This document shows, piece by piece, positions 46,802-55,783 of a DNA stretch of 64,000 nucleotides. Every line of letters begins with the position of its first letter. The stretch's first letter is position 1. The DNA comes from an uncultured Desulfobacter sp. (GTDB taxonomy: Bacteria; Desulfobacterota; Desulfobacteria; Desulfobacterales; Desulfobacteraceae): contig NZ_OY781882.1 of the NCBI RefSeq assembly GCF_963677125.1, positions 504,501 to 568,500 of the forward strand, given 5' to 3'. Position numbers and translations under genes: made by a program. A model generated the notes under the pieces. That model was not told the DNA's origin. It saw only the letters and a program-made list of their open reading frames with translations, and did no database searches.

Positions 46802-48007
46802 TTATTCGTGCCGCAAAGCATCGATGGGATCCATGCGGGCCGCTTTCAAGGCTGGGAAGTATCCGAACACGACACCCACAGCGGCGGAAAAGAAAAATGC
46901 GATAACGATGATGGAGATATCCGGAGCAAAGGGAATCTCCAGCATTTTTGTGGCACCAAAAGAGGCAGCCAGGGCCAGGATAATGCCGAATATGCCGCCA
47001 AAGGAGGAGAGCACTACAGATTCCACCAAGAACTGGAGCAGCACTTCATGTTCATAGGCACCGATGGCCAGGCGGATGCCGATCTCCCGGGTGCGCTCGG
47101 TTACGGAGACCAGCATAATGTTCATGATACCGATGCCGCCGACCAGAAGACTCACTGCCGCCACTGCGCCGAGCAGGGCGGTCATGGTCTTGGTGGTGGA
47201 GGTGAGCATGGTGGCAAGCTCCTTGGTGTCCATGATTCTGAAATTGTCCTCTTCATTATCGGAGAGGTGGCGGCGTTTTCTTAAAAGCGACTGGATGGCG
47301 GTTGACGCTGTGGTTGTGGATGCACCGTTTTTAACCGCCACCTGGATAAAGGGGATGTCCTTGTTGCCGGTAAAACGGCGCTGGACCGCTTTCATGGGCA
47401 TGATTACACAATCATCCTGGTCCCGGCCCATGGATGAGTTGCCTTTGGCCGCCAACAGCCCGACGATCTGACAGGATACCGTGCCCAGGCGCAGCTTTTG
47501 TCCCACAGGGTCCGTGTCGCCAAACAGGTTTTCGCGGATGGTGTCCCCAACCACGCATACGGTGCGCCCGGCGCTGATCTCATTTTCGTTAAATGTCCGT
47601 CCTGCTTTGATGGTCCAGTTGCGTACCTTGAAAAAATCATTGGTGGTGCCGGTAATGCTGGTGCTCCAGTTCTGGTTCCCTACAACGGCCACGGCAGATG
47701 CGGATACGGACGGTGCCACACCTGCCAGATCATTGATCTGCTGTTCAATGGTCTGGACATCTTTGACTGAAAAACTGGGCGCCCCGGATGCCCCGCCGGG
47801 CCCATGGCGCTGGCCCGGGTTAATGAGGAGAACATTGGTCCCCATGGCCGCGATCTGTTGGGTCACCTGGGCCGTGGTTCCGTTTCCAATGGTCACAAGC
47901 GTAATCACGGCGGCCACACCGATGATGATGCCTAAAATGGTGAGCACCGAACGCAGGACATTGCGGCGGATGCCCCGTAAGGCCAGGATAAAGGTGTTCC
48001 AGATCAT
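46802..48007 (-). CDS. MacB-type ABC transporter permease
   Basis: A 401-residue inner-membrane protein of the MacB/FtsX type. A first helix (about 20-40) is followed by a large periplasmic domain, then three helices. The signature ERTREIGIRLAIGA lies before the second helix. In E. coli MacB, the ATPase is fused to this part; here it is a separate gene. It forms a mechanotransmission efflux pump with the ATPase, adaptor and outer-membrane factor upstream. Substrates of such pumps include macrolides, peptides and virulence factors; this one is unknown. The start overlaps the ATPase stop by 4 bp. Confidence 0.92.
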   Translation of the reverse strand: MIWNTFILALRGIRRNVLRSVLTILGIIIGVAAVITLVTIGNGTTAQVTQQIAAMGTNVLLINPGQRHGPGGASGAPSFSVKDVQTIEQQINDLAGVAPSVSASAVAVVGNQNWSTSITGTTNDFFKVRNWTIKAGRTFNENEISAGRTVCVVGDTIRENLFGDTDPVGQKLRLGTVSCQIVGLLAAKGNSSMGRDQDDCVIMPMKAVQRRFTGNKDIPFIQVAVKNGASTTTASTAIQSLLRKRRHLSDNEEDNFRIMDTKELATMLTSTTKTMTALLGAVAAVSLLVGGIGIMNIMLVSVTERTREIGIRLAIGAYEHEVLLQFLVESVVLSSFGGIFGIILALAASFGATKMLEIPFAPDISIIVIAFFFSAAVGVVFGYFPALKAARMDPIDALRHE

Positions 48008-48735
48008 TGGCCCTGGCCTCCTTTGGTTACCGGGGCATGCCCGTTTTCAACGTCAGCTACCTGGCCGTCCACAAAATGAATGATCCGGTCCGAGTAAGCG
48101 GCCATATCTGATTCATGGGTGACCATGACCACGGTGATCTTCTGTTCCCTGTTTAATTGCCTTAAAAGCGCCATGATTTCATGGCTTCTGGCCGTGTCCA
48201 GGTTGCCCGTGGGCTCGTCGGCGAATAATACCGACGGGGTGGTGGCAATGGCCCGGGCAATGGCCACCCGCTGCTGCTGTCCTCCGGACAACTCCCCTGG
48301 GGTGTGGGCTTCACGCCCTGCAAGTCCCACCTGTTCAAGGGCTTTGCGTGCCAGCGTTTTACGTTCCTTGGGCGGCATCCCCCTGTATATTAAGGGCAGT
48401 TCCACATTCTCAATGGCCGTGGTCCGGTTCAGCAGGTTAAACCCCTGGAATACAAAGCCCAGATAAAACCGGCGCAGGGTGGCCAGTTGTTTGCGGCTCA
48501 TATGGCTCACCTCCACCCCGCCGAACTTATACCGGCCTGACGTGGGGGTATCCAGGCATCCTAATATATTCATACAGGTGGATTTTCCCGAACCAGACGG
48601 TCCCATCACCGAAATAAATTCACCGGATTCAATGGACAGATCAATGCCGCGCAATGCAAAGATTTTGGCTTCGTTGCTGCCGTAAGCCTTGGTGACCTGA
48701 GTCAGGGAAATCAAAGGGTGTTCTCTTTCGGCCAT
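48004..48735 (-). CDS. MacB-type ABC transporter ATP-binding protein
   Basis: A 243-residue ATPase. Walker A GPSGSGKST, signature LSGGQQQR, Walker B VLFADEPTGNLD and the switch histidine in VTHESD are all intact, and the LolD/MacB-type pattern ADEPTGNLD is clear. The frame is open further upstream to 48819, but the ATG at 48735 lies 4 bp after the adaptor stop and gives the normal N-terminus. It energises the permease encoded next. Confidence 0.93.
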   Translation of the reverse strand: MAEREHPLISLTQVTKAYGSNEAKIFALRGIDLSIESGEFISVMGPSGSGKSTCMNILGCLDTPTSGRYKFGGVEVSHMSRKQLATLRRFYLGFVFQGFNLLNRTTAIENVELPLIYRGMPPKERKTLARKALEQVGLAGREAHTPGELSGGQQQRVAIARAIATTPSVLFADEPTGNLDTARSHEIMALLRQLNREQKITVVMVTHESDMAAYSDRIIHFVDGQVADVENGHAPVTKGGQGQ

Positions 48736-48739
48736 GGCT

Positions 48740-50038
48740 TTATTTGCCCTTTGTTGTTGCTGAGACAATGACTTCGGTGCCCTGGGTGATCTCTCCTTCC
48801 AGAATCTGGGTGTTGACACCGTCAGTTAAGCCTGCTTTAACAGGCACAGGCCGTGGCCGCTTGTTTTGATCCAGAATCCATATCGTCTTCTGGTCTTTGG
48901 CGCCTGTGATAGTCACATGCTTGGTCGGGCGGTTCCCGCGTCTGGGCGGGCCGGGCATGAACATCCTTAATAACGATGGGCTGCTGCTGTTTTCTTCGGG
49001 CTTGGGCATTGAGAATCTTAGGGCGGCACTGGGTACGGATAAGACCTGATTCGCCTGCTTGACAATAATGTCCGCTGTGGCGGTCATGCCCGGACGCAAC
49101 GCTAAATCGGCGTTGTCACAGGTCATGATGGTTTCATAGGTGACCACCCCGTCCGTGGTGGTGGCATTAAACCGGACCTGTTGGATTTTTGCCGCAAATT
49201 TGCGCTGGGGGTAGGCATCTACGGTGAAGTTGGCGTCAAGTCCTTCCGTGACCACACCGATGTCCGCTTCGTCCACATCCACATTCAGCTTCATTTTGCT
49301 TAAGTCTTCAGCCAGGGTAAACAGCACCGGGGCCTCAAATGAGGCCGCCACAGTGGAACCTTTTTCAATGTCCCGGGTCAGGACGACCCCGTTTACCGGA
49401 GAGATAATATCTGCCTTGGACAGTTCGGTTAAGGTACTGTCCAAAGACGCCTGGACCTCGGCTACACTTGCTTTTGCACTGGCTTCATCAGCCATGGCCC
49501 GGGTGTAGTTGGCCTGGGCTTCATCCATATCGGTCTGGGCCGGCACTTTGCCACCGCTCAATTCTCGAACTTTTTTGAGGTTTTTTAACTTCAGTTTTGT
49601 CTCTTCCACTGTCGCCTGGGCCTGGCGTACGGAAGCCCGGGCAGACGCCAGAGACGCTTTACTTTTACGCACCTGGGCCTGCAGGTCCGTGATGTCCAGC
49701 CGGGCTAAGACCTGGCCTTCGGTGACTTGGTCGTTGTAATCCACAAACACCTCCTGGATGGTGCCGGATAATTCACTGCCCACCTCCACCTCATTGGTGG
49801 GTTCCAGTGTGCCGGTGGCAGACACGGTTACGTGAATATCATTTACAGCGGCTGGTGCAGTCTTAAAAGAGATGCCGGCGTCCGGTCCGCCGCCGGGCGG
49901 GCCTTTGGGCAGCAGAAAAAAAAATGCCCCTGCTGCGCATATAATCAGAATTAAAAGAATGATGAATAGTCGCTTTTTGCCCTTTTTTATGGGGCCGGTG
50001 TTCTTTAATGTCGCATTTATATCATCAGTTAAATCCAT
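48740..50038 (-). CDS. Periplasmic adaptor protein, MacA/HlyD family
   Basis: A 432-residue membrane fusion protein. One N-terminal membrane helix (about 22-42, after the basic KKGKKR) anchors it. The lipoyl halves (GSELSGTIQEVFVDYNDQV and IISPVNGVVLTRDI) flank a coiled coil of about 90 residues with many alanines. A beta-barrel and a membrane-proximal domain follow. It links the MacB-like transporter to the outer-membrane factor. The ATG at 50038 has a TTGGAG ribosome-binding site; the frame is open to 50134 but would overlap the NodT gene end. An unusual Pro/Gly-rich stretch (MPGPPRRGNRP) lies near the C-terminus. Confidence 0.92.
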   Translation of the reverse strand: MDLTDDINATLKNTGPIKKGKKRLFIILLILIICAAGAFFFLLPKGPPGGGPDAGISFKTAPAAVNDIHVTVSATGTLEPTNEVEVGSELSGTIQEVFVDYNDQVTEGQVLARLDITDLQAQVRKSKASLASARASVRQAQATVEETKLKLKNLKKVRELSGGKVPAQTDMDEAQANYTRAMADEASAKASVAEVQASLDSTLTELSKADIISPVNGVVLTRDIEKGSTVAASFEAPVLFTLAEDLSKMKLNVDVDEADIGVVTEGLDANFTVDAYPQRKFAAKIQQVRFNATTTDGVVTYETIMTCDNADLALRPGMTATADIIVKQANQVLSVPSAALRFSMPKPEENSSSPSLLRMFMPGPPRRGNRPTKHVTITGAKDQKTIWILDQNKRPRPVPVKAGLTDGVNTQILEGEITQGTEVIVSATTKGK

Positions 50039-50054
50039 GGGAACTCCAAAGATG

Positions 50055-51560
50055 TTAAGGGGTTTGATGTGTTTCAGGGTTGGTTTGTCCGCCCTTTGAA
50101 AGGTCGGATTTGATCGGGGTCCAGCCCCCGCCAAGGACTTTATAAAGGGTGATCAGATTGGAGACACAGGTCCCCTGGCTTGTGGCAAGATCACTTTCAT
50201 AGGATAACACGGTCTGCTGGGATGTCAGCACCGTGGTGAAATCAACAAGACCGGATTCGTATTTTTTTTTGGCCAGATCTTCAGCAGTCCGGGCCTGTTC
50301 AGCGGCAACAGTCAGATGTTCCAGCCGGATCTGCTCCTTGGCGTAGGCCACCAGGGCATTTTCCACCTCTTCCAGGGCAGACAGGATCGCTGATTCGTAT
50401 TGGATCAGGGCCTGTTCCTGCAATGAGTTTTGGACTTTTATATTTTTACGAATAGCGCCGGCATCAAATAGCGTATGGGAGAGGCTTGCGGCCAGGGACC
50501 GGGCCCAGTCGGAAGGGTCCAGCGTATTGTCGATGAGCTCGGCAGGGCTCAGGGCGTCCACGCCAATGGAGCCGGACAGGGTGAGTTTGGGATAAAGGTC
50601 TGCCGTGGCCACGCCCACCTGGGCGGTCTGGGCAATGAGTTCGTATTCGGCCTCTCTGATATCGGGTCGGCGGCGCAGGGCGTCGGCAGGAAGCCCAACG
50701 GCAATGGTCGCCGGCAGTGTAGGCAAAGGGCAGGGGGGTATCAGCTTTTCGTTCAGGGTACCGGGGGCAAGACCCGAGAGCACGGCTACCCGGTTCATGG
50801 CTTCGGACAGGGTGGATTCAAGTGCCGGAATCTGGGCTTTGGCACTTTCCAGGCTGTACCGGGCCTGGTGAACATCCAGTTCATCGGTAAGGCCCGCCTG
50901 GTTCTGCCACTGGGTGAGTTGGAAGGATTCTGTCTGGGAGTCAATGCGTTGCCGGACCACATTCAGGCGTATCTGGGCCGTGCGTACATCAATGTAACTT
51001 GCGGCAAGGTCTCCCACAAGGCTGACCAGGGTGTCCCGCAATGCCTCCTGCTTGGCTGAAAGGGTTGCATCCGCAGCTTCAATAGCGCGCTGAATTCGGC
51101 CGAACAAGTCAATTTCCCAGCTTGCATCAAGTCCTGCGCTATAGGCCTTGGAAACGGTTCCGGTTCCCTCTTCATTGCTGGTCCCGCTCCACGACGCCAC
51201 GCCCGAGGCATTGACGGTGGGCAGTCTGTCTGACTGTTCGATTTCCTTGAGCAGCCGGTACTGGCGAATACGTTCCAGTGCCAGTTGTACATCCAGATTG
51301 TTTTGAACCGCGCGGGATATCAGATCCGTAAGCACCGGGTCATTGAGCACCGTCCACCATTGGGACAACTGTTCCGGGTCTGCCGGTGTCTGGGCCAATC
51401 CCTTTTGCATGGGTGCATGCCAGGACCCGTCAGGGATAAGGTCCGGCTGTTTATAGTCCGGTCCCACGGCTTTGCAGCCTGTGAGCAGTGTTACAAAAAT
51501 AAAAAATAGACAAATTGTTGGCCAGAAGGCGTCTGACAGAAATAAAAACCGTTTTTGCAT
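50055..51560 (-). CDS. Outer-membrane efflux lipoprotein, NodT/RND-type factor
   Basis: A 501-residue outer-membrane factor. The signal ends in a lipobox, LLTGC, so the mature cysteine is lipidated. VGPDYKQP and the WWTVLNDPVLTDLI segment are typical of the NodT family. Two repeated coiled-coil/beta halves make up the body. It provides the outer pore for the adaptor and MacB-like pair; the gap to the adaptor gene is 16 bp. It starts the efflux operon. Confidence 0.93.
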   Translation of the reverse strand: MQKRFLFLSDAFWPTICLFFIFVTLLTGCKAVGPDYKQPDLIPDGSWHAPMQKGLAQTPADPEQLSQWWTVLNDPVLTDLISRAVQNNLDVQLALERIRQYRLLKEIEQSDRLPTVNASGVASWSGTSNEEGTGTVSKAYSAGLDASWEIDLFGRIQRAIEAADATLSAKQEALRDTLVSLVGDLAASYIDVRTAQIRLNVVRQRIDSQTESFQLTQWQNQAGLTDELDVHQARYSLESAKAQIPALESTLSEAMNRVAVLSGLAPGTLNEKLIPPCPLPTLPATIAVGLPADALRRRPDIREAEYELIAQTAQVGVATADLYPKLTLSGSIGVDALSPAELIDNTLDPSDWARSLAASLSHTLFDAGAIRKNIKVQNSLQEQALIQYESAILSALEEVENALVAYAKEQIRLEHLTVAAEQARTAEDLAKKKYESGLVDFTTVLTSQQTVLSYESDLATSQGTCVSNLITLYKVLGGGWTPIKSDLSKGGQTNPETHQTP

Positions 51561-51782
51561 GAACCGAATCCTTTGACATCGAAAGCGCTAAATCAATATA
51601 AGCCCGCTTCCGGTTGAAACGAGGTCAGAATAATGTAGCCGGTTTATACCGTCAATATGTTTTGGCAAAGGAATATAGCAAACCTGCCGGATTCCGGGTA
51701 TGGCAAAAGGGATAAAAAGGAACCCGAAATCCTGGGCAGGCTTGTATTCGTGCGGCTATGCATAAATGGTCTGCAAGCTGGT

Positions 51783-52655
51783 TTAATGGGATTGGGGCTC
51801 GGGTGTTTTGCGTTCATTATCAATTTGTAATGTCAACGAGGCGGTCAACTTCATCTGAAGATATTTATCCTTATCCAGTTCCGGGGCCTCTTTTTTAATA
51901 AAATAGCGGATAAACCATCTGCCGGAGTTGGGCAGGGGGATGGAAACCCTTGACCCCTCAACTTGGGTGTGCGGGTAAAAATTGTCCTCAGCCTGGGTGG
52001 AAAATCCCATGTATGTTGCATCCCATGTGCCTTTACCTGTATAGGGTTTGTTGTCCAGGTACACATCAAGATCCAGGGTATTGCCTGGTTTAAGTTCAAA
52101 CAGATTCTGCACCGGTACCAGTTCCAAAGGCAGGCCCAGGTTGGCCGGGAAAGGCCCTGTGGGGGTATCGCATTTTACATAGGTTTTGGCGTATTGTTTG
52201 GAATAATAGCTTTTAATTACCTGGCCAAGCCGGTTTTTGATTAAGTCAATGGATTTGATGGCATGCCGCTCTTTGCCGTTTTTATCTTTATAAAAGGTGT
52301 AATATCCCGGCGTTGTTTCAGCGGTTAATCCCCATATTCCAGGCGTATTGTACTCCACCATGTGTGAATGCAGCCCTTTACCGTCCATAATCTCAACGGT
52401 TTGGTCCCGGCCGTTGGGTGCAATCACCTGGACCTTGTTCAGTTTTTTGCCCCGGATACCGTCCGCCACAGGAATAAAGTGGCCGTAACAGAAGAAAAAC
52501 GGAATGGATTTGCCTTCACTTGCCAGGTACCGGGAAGACTGGATGTAGAGCGTGTGGCTGAATGCACTGCCCGCTGTCAGGCAGATCAATGCCGGGATCA
52601 GCAATAATGCATGTCGAAGTGAAAAATTAGGATGAATCGGAGTGTAGAATCTCAT
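51783..52655 (-). CDS. DUF4198 family exported protein (feo cluster, copy 2)
   Basis: A 290-residue periplasmic protein. The signal peptide runs to AFSHTLYI, where the histidine becomes exposed near the mature N-terminus, as in other DUF4198 proteins. A beta-sandwich with LPLELVPVQN and PLPNSGRWFIRYFI follows. DUF4198 proteins are found with nickel, cobalt and iron uptake systems and are thought to bind or deliver the metal. A 13-bp palindrome (52696-52708) lies 41 nt upstream, similar to one in front of feoA, so it may have its own metal-responsive promoter. It is the last gene of the feo-linked cluster. Confidence 0.83.
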   Translation of the reverse strand: MRFYTPIHPNFSLRHALLLIPALICLTAGSAFSHTLYIQSSRYLASEGKSIPFFFCYGHFIPVADGIRGKKLNKVQVIAPNGRDQTVEIMDGKGLHSHMVEYNTPGIWGLTAETTPGYYTFYKDKNGKERHAIKSIDLIKNRLGQVIKSYYSKQYAKTYVKCDTPTGPFPANLGLPLELVPVQNLFELKPGNTLDLDVYLDNKPYTGKGTWDATYMGFSTQAEDNFYPHTQVEGSRVSIPLPNSGRWFIRYFIKKEAPELDKDKYLQMKLTASLTLQIDNERKTPEPQSH

Positions 52656-52695
52656 TTTTGCCTCCTTATTACGTTATATGTATTTGCATTTATAG

Positions 52696-52708
52696 ATGAT
52701 TTTATCAT
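52696..52708. promoter_or_regulatory. Candidate Fur-like box upstream of DUF4198 copy 2
   Basis: ATGAT-TTT-ATCAT, a perfect 5+3+5 palindrome overlapping the stop codon of the DUF4857 gene. It matches the feoA upstream site (59750-59762) in all but one base of the arms. A partial likeness to Fur boxes is visible; regulator not proven. Confidence 0.4.
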
Positions 52709-53991
52709 TTACAGCCTGCGGCTGTTACCATGGCGGTCAGACCGTAAAATCCGGTCAGGGTTACGGTGATGATATGCAAGAACCTGGGCCATGCGCCTGT
52801 CATCATTTTTGTGCCTGCAACAAACAGCAGGGTAAAAAGCCCCATGCCGGTCAATGACCGGAGGCTGCCGGGCAGAAATCGGGCGGTTACATATCCGCTT
52901 TGTTGTGTCGGACCGACCTTAAGAATAAAGGGGAATAATATTTCCCGGATATAGGTGGCCGTGGTGGCCGTTGCCCTGGACATGGTGTGCTCAAAGGTTT
53001 TAACAGGAACAAATTTTTTATCCATGGCCACAGCCCGGATGATTGTCTCATCTGAATAGACGGCTGTGCAATACAAGGGATTGAATATCAGCTTTAGGTC
53101 CATGCGGTCCGGGTCATACCCGGCTAAAGGAAGGGGCGTCAGCCGGTAGTTGTCATACCCTAAAAGAAAGATGCGGCCGTCTTCAGAAAGGGCAAGGCCA
53201 TAGTATTTTTTCTGTTTGTTCTCAGATATTTTTATGGCTCTGATTTTTAAATCCGGTGGAATGGGCGTCTGTTTAATCAACGGTTTGTCATCCACCCGTT
53301 TAATGTGAAAAACCCGGTAGTCATGGTCCACAATAAAGACCCCTTCGTCAAAGGGTTTGAGTACCGTAAATTTACCGTTCACTGACCGGGCCGGGAATTT
53401 AAACCCCCTTTTTTTAAGGGTAATGGTGTACATTTTGGTTAAAACGGTGTCCAGGGTATTTGTCTTTGCATAGATAAATTCCATGGCTTTGTCCGTCATG
53501 CGAAAACGGTCTTCGGGGAAAATCAGCCTGGCCTGGCCTGGGTTGGACTCCAACAGCGGGAAAAAAGGTACGTCAGGAGATTTGCCCACTATATCCCGGG
53601 CTTTGAGTTCCAGCACCCTTCGGTTCGCTTTGATGGTATGTTTATCAAAGGTACGCCCGTCTAAAGTAATGGGTAAAAGCCCCCAGATCTCCATGTTTTT
53701 GTAAAAAATAAAAGGCAGGTGCCGTTCAAAGGTTTTGCGCGGTACATAAGTGCCGTCAGCCTTGATGTAGGCAATATTGCTGTGGTGATCCTCGGCCATT
53801 CCCTGGGCCGCCTGGGGGACCTTTCCTACAATTTTTTCTTTTAAAATAAAATCATGGCTTACCGGGCTGTAAAACAGATGGGTTTTTTCCACCTCATCCA
53901 TAAACATTTTGTCGTAGAGCATAGGCAGGTAGACCGCAGATACCAGGATAATTAAAACGGCGTATACGGCAAGGGCGAATCGATTCATCAT
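52705..53991 (-). CDS. DUF4857 family membrane protein
   Basis: A 428-residue protein with an N-terminal helix (about 5-25) and two C-terminal helices (about 380-425). The large region between looks periplasmic and beta-rich, with propeller-like strands such as EGVFIVDHDYRVFHIKR and EDGRIFLLGYDNYRL. It matches the DUF4857 family. Its function is not known. It overlaps the ABC permease gene by 4 bp, so it is probably a subunit or partner of that transporter. The linked feoAB and DUF4198 genes suggest a role in metal handling. Confidence 0.78.
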   Translation of the reverse strand: MMNRFALAVYAVLIILVSAVYLPMLYDKMFMDEVEKTHLFYSPVSHDFILKEKIVGKVPQAAQGMAEDHHSNIAYIKADGTYVPRKTFERHLPFIFYKNMEIWGLLPITLDGRTFDKHTIKANRRVLELKARDIVGKSPDVPFFPLLESNPGQARLIFPEDRFRMTDKAMEFIYAKTNTLDTVLTKMYTITLKKRGFKFPARSVNGKFTVLKPFDEGVFIVDHDYRVFHIKRVDDKPLIKQTPIPPDLKIRAIKISENKQKKYYGLALSEDGRIFLLGYDNYRLTPLPLAGYDPDRMDLKLIFNPLYCTAVYSDETIIRAVAMDKKFVPVKTFEHTMSRATATTATYIREILFPFILKVGPTQQSGYVTARFLPGSLRSLTGMGLFTLLFVAGTKMMTGAWPRFLHIITVTLTGFYGLTAMVTAAGCK

Positions 53992-54659
53992 CCCATTCTC
54001 CTGTAGCGGAACCTGAAAACCGGAACCATAACCGCAGGTATCATCAACGCCAAGGGCACAATGAGTACGGCCAGACTTGGGCCAAATGCCCCGGGACGGG
54101 TATTGATCAGGTAGCAGCCGGCCATGCCGGCGGTCAGTGCCAGGTTAACAGCTTTGAGCCGAAAATCAGGCTCAAGCAGGGTCAGGGCCATGCCAAGATA
54201 CGCACAGATACCTGCCATGATCCAGGGCAGAGCCGTGAGCAGACTAACCATGATGCCCTGTGCCGGAAAATAGATACTGGTGATAAGCCAGAGGCCGAAA
54301 AGATCAGCCAGACCCACCAACCCATAAGCAAAAAGCCCTGCCAGCAGATGACCCATGGCCACAAAACCTGCGGACACGGGCAGGTGCAATGAGAGCCGGA
54401 ACCGCTCTCCCCACATCTCGGGAAGAAACTGGAAACAGGCAATCAGGATGCCGGAAACCAGCGGAGCAAATTTCAGGTGTTCAAAATGGATCTGTCCCAG
54501 TTGCAGCACCCGGTACCAGACAACTTCGGCGTGGTCCAGAACAAACAGTTGGCGGGTTGAGATCCAGATATGGATTAAAAGGCCAAAATTTGCAATAAAT
54601 ACCAGCAGCCACATAACCTGGATTTTAAAAAATTCTTTTCTGAAAATGGCCTGGATCAT
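53988..54659 (-). CDS. ABC transporter membrane subunit (feo cluster)
   Basis: A 223-residue hydrophobic protein with about six predicted helices, e.g. VMWLLVFIANFGLLIHIW and LALTAGMAGCYLI. It has no clear family motif but is of the size and layout of ABC-2-type permeases. The overlap of 4 bp with the ATPase gene upstream and with the DUF4857 gene downstream makes translational coupling of the three very likely. Substrate unknown. Confidence 0.82.
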   Translation of the reverse strand: MIQAIFRKEFFKIQVMWLLVFIANFGLLIHIWISTRQLFVLDHAEVVWYRVLQLGQIHFEHLKFAPLVSGILIACFQFLPEMWGERFRLSLHLPVSAGFVAMGHLLAGLFAYGLVGLADLFGLWLITSIYFPAQGIMVSLLTALPWIMAGICAYLGMALTLLEPDFRLKAVNLALTAGMAGCYLINTRPGAFGPSLAVLIVPLALMIPAVMVPVFRFRYRRMG

Positions 54660-55594
54660 GAGTACCTTCCAGTGTAACCGATAAATGCATCTTCCAGACT
54701 TAAAGATACCTGTTCAAGCAGGCTGCTGCTGATACCGGCGGCGTCAAGCATTAAGGTCAGATCTGATTTGTCTGCAAATGTGAACAGATCCCAGTGGGTG
54801 GGGTGCACCTCAATGTTTTTAAGTAAAGGGCAGGCTTTGAGCAGGTCTTCTTTGGGAATATCCGAACAACCCACCTGTTGTGAACCGTTTACCGGGATAC
54901 TTGTTTTTACCGGCAGTCGGTAACAGGAAAACTCTTTTTTAAACCTGTCAAGACGACTGTTCATCATTTTTCCCCCACGTTCCATGAAAATGACTTCATC
55001 CACGAAATTTTCCATATCCTGGATTACATGGGAGGTTAAAAATACGGTACGGTTGCCGTCGGCTAAATAATGGCGCATTTCGTCAAGAAACAGCCTTCGG
55101 TATCCCGGGTCCAAACCAATAGAATAGTCGTCTAAAAGCAGCAACTCGGGCTGCTGGGCCATCAATAGACCGAGCACCAACTGGGAGCGCTGGCCGCAGG
55201 ACATCTGGCGGATCAGGTGATTGGGTCCAAGATTTAATTTTTCGACCATCCGGTAGTAGATACCGGCATCCCAGTTTGGATAAAATGGGGCATAAAATTT
55301 TTCGATCTGGCGGATGGACATGAATTCATAAGCCGCATGGCCTTCAAACAAAAGCCCTATTCGGGCCCGGGCGGCAGGCGACAGGGCGTGGGAAGGCTCG
55401 TTGAATACTTTACAGGTACCGGACACGGGCCGCAAAAATCCCATCAAGATTTTGATCAGGGTGGTTTTCCCCACACCGTTTTTACCTAACAGTCCGTATA
55501 TTTTTCCAGGGGAGATGGAGAAGTTCAGGTCTTTGTATATATAGCGTTTGCCATAACGGTGGCAAAGATGCTCAACGTGGATCACAGGCTGCAT
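54656..55594 (-). CDS. ABC transporter ATP-binding protein (feo cluster)
   Basis: A 312-residue ATPase. Walker A GKNGVGKTT (about 37-45), a signature reading MSCGQRSQ in place of LSGGQ, Walker B LLLLDDYSIGLD with Asp in place of the usual catalytic Glu, and the switch histidine in LTSHVIQD. These changes at the signature and after Walker B are unusual; activity may be reduced. Residues from about 230 form an extra C-terminal domain. A long structured leader (55669-55743) lies upstream. It works with the permease and probably the DUF4857 protein. Confidence 0.87.
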   Translation of the reverse strand: MQPVIHVEHLCHRYGKRYIYKDLNFSISPGKIYGLLGKNGVGKTTLIKILMGFLRPVSGTCKVFNEPSHALSPAARARIGLLFEGHAAYEFMSIRQIEKFYAPFYPNWDAGIYYRMVEKLNLGPNHLIRQMSCGQRSQLVLGLLMAQQPELLLLDDYSIGLDPGYRRLFLDEMRHYLADGNRTVFLTSHVIQDMENFVDEVIFMERGGKMMNSRLDRFKKEFSCYRLPVKTSIPVNGSQQVGCSDIPKEDLLKACPLLKNIEVHPTHWDLFTFADKSDLTLMLDAAGISSSLLEQVSLSLEDAFIGYTGRYS

Positions 55595-55668
55595 GAGATT
55601 TGTCCTGGTGCATCATGATCAGAGCGGTTCATGGTGTTTTTTCAATGTAACAGTTTAAAGCCTGGAAA

Positions 55669-55743
55669 GTGCCGGCCCTTGTGTTGAGTATCATCGGGAG
55701 AAAAGATGATATTCTGTTTTAGGGAAGGATACAGGGCCGGCAC
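55669..55743 (-). ncRNA. Structured leader upstream of the ABC ATPase gene
   Basis: Nested hairpin: outer arms GTGCCGGCCCT (55669-55679) and AGGGCCGGCAC (55733-55743), 11 bp exact; inner arms TATCATC (55689-55695) and GATGATA (55705-55711), 7 bp exact. It occupies most of the 189-bp gap between a DUF4198 gene and the ATPase gene. No T-run follows. It could be a regulatory leader, an RNA-processing site or an insertion of a palindromic repeat. Confidence 0.45.
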
Positions 55744-55783
55744 CGGCAAGCTTGGTTGTTTATTTCATGGTCTGTTTCATTGC

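Noticed and set aside
44167..46860. The two macB 3' ends as attachment-site direct repeats of a genomic island
   Set aside because: The copies are only about 79% identical with scattered silent changes, and no integrase is present, so recent site-specific insertion is unlikely.
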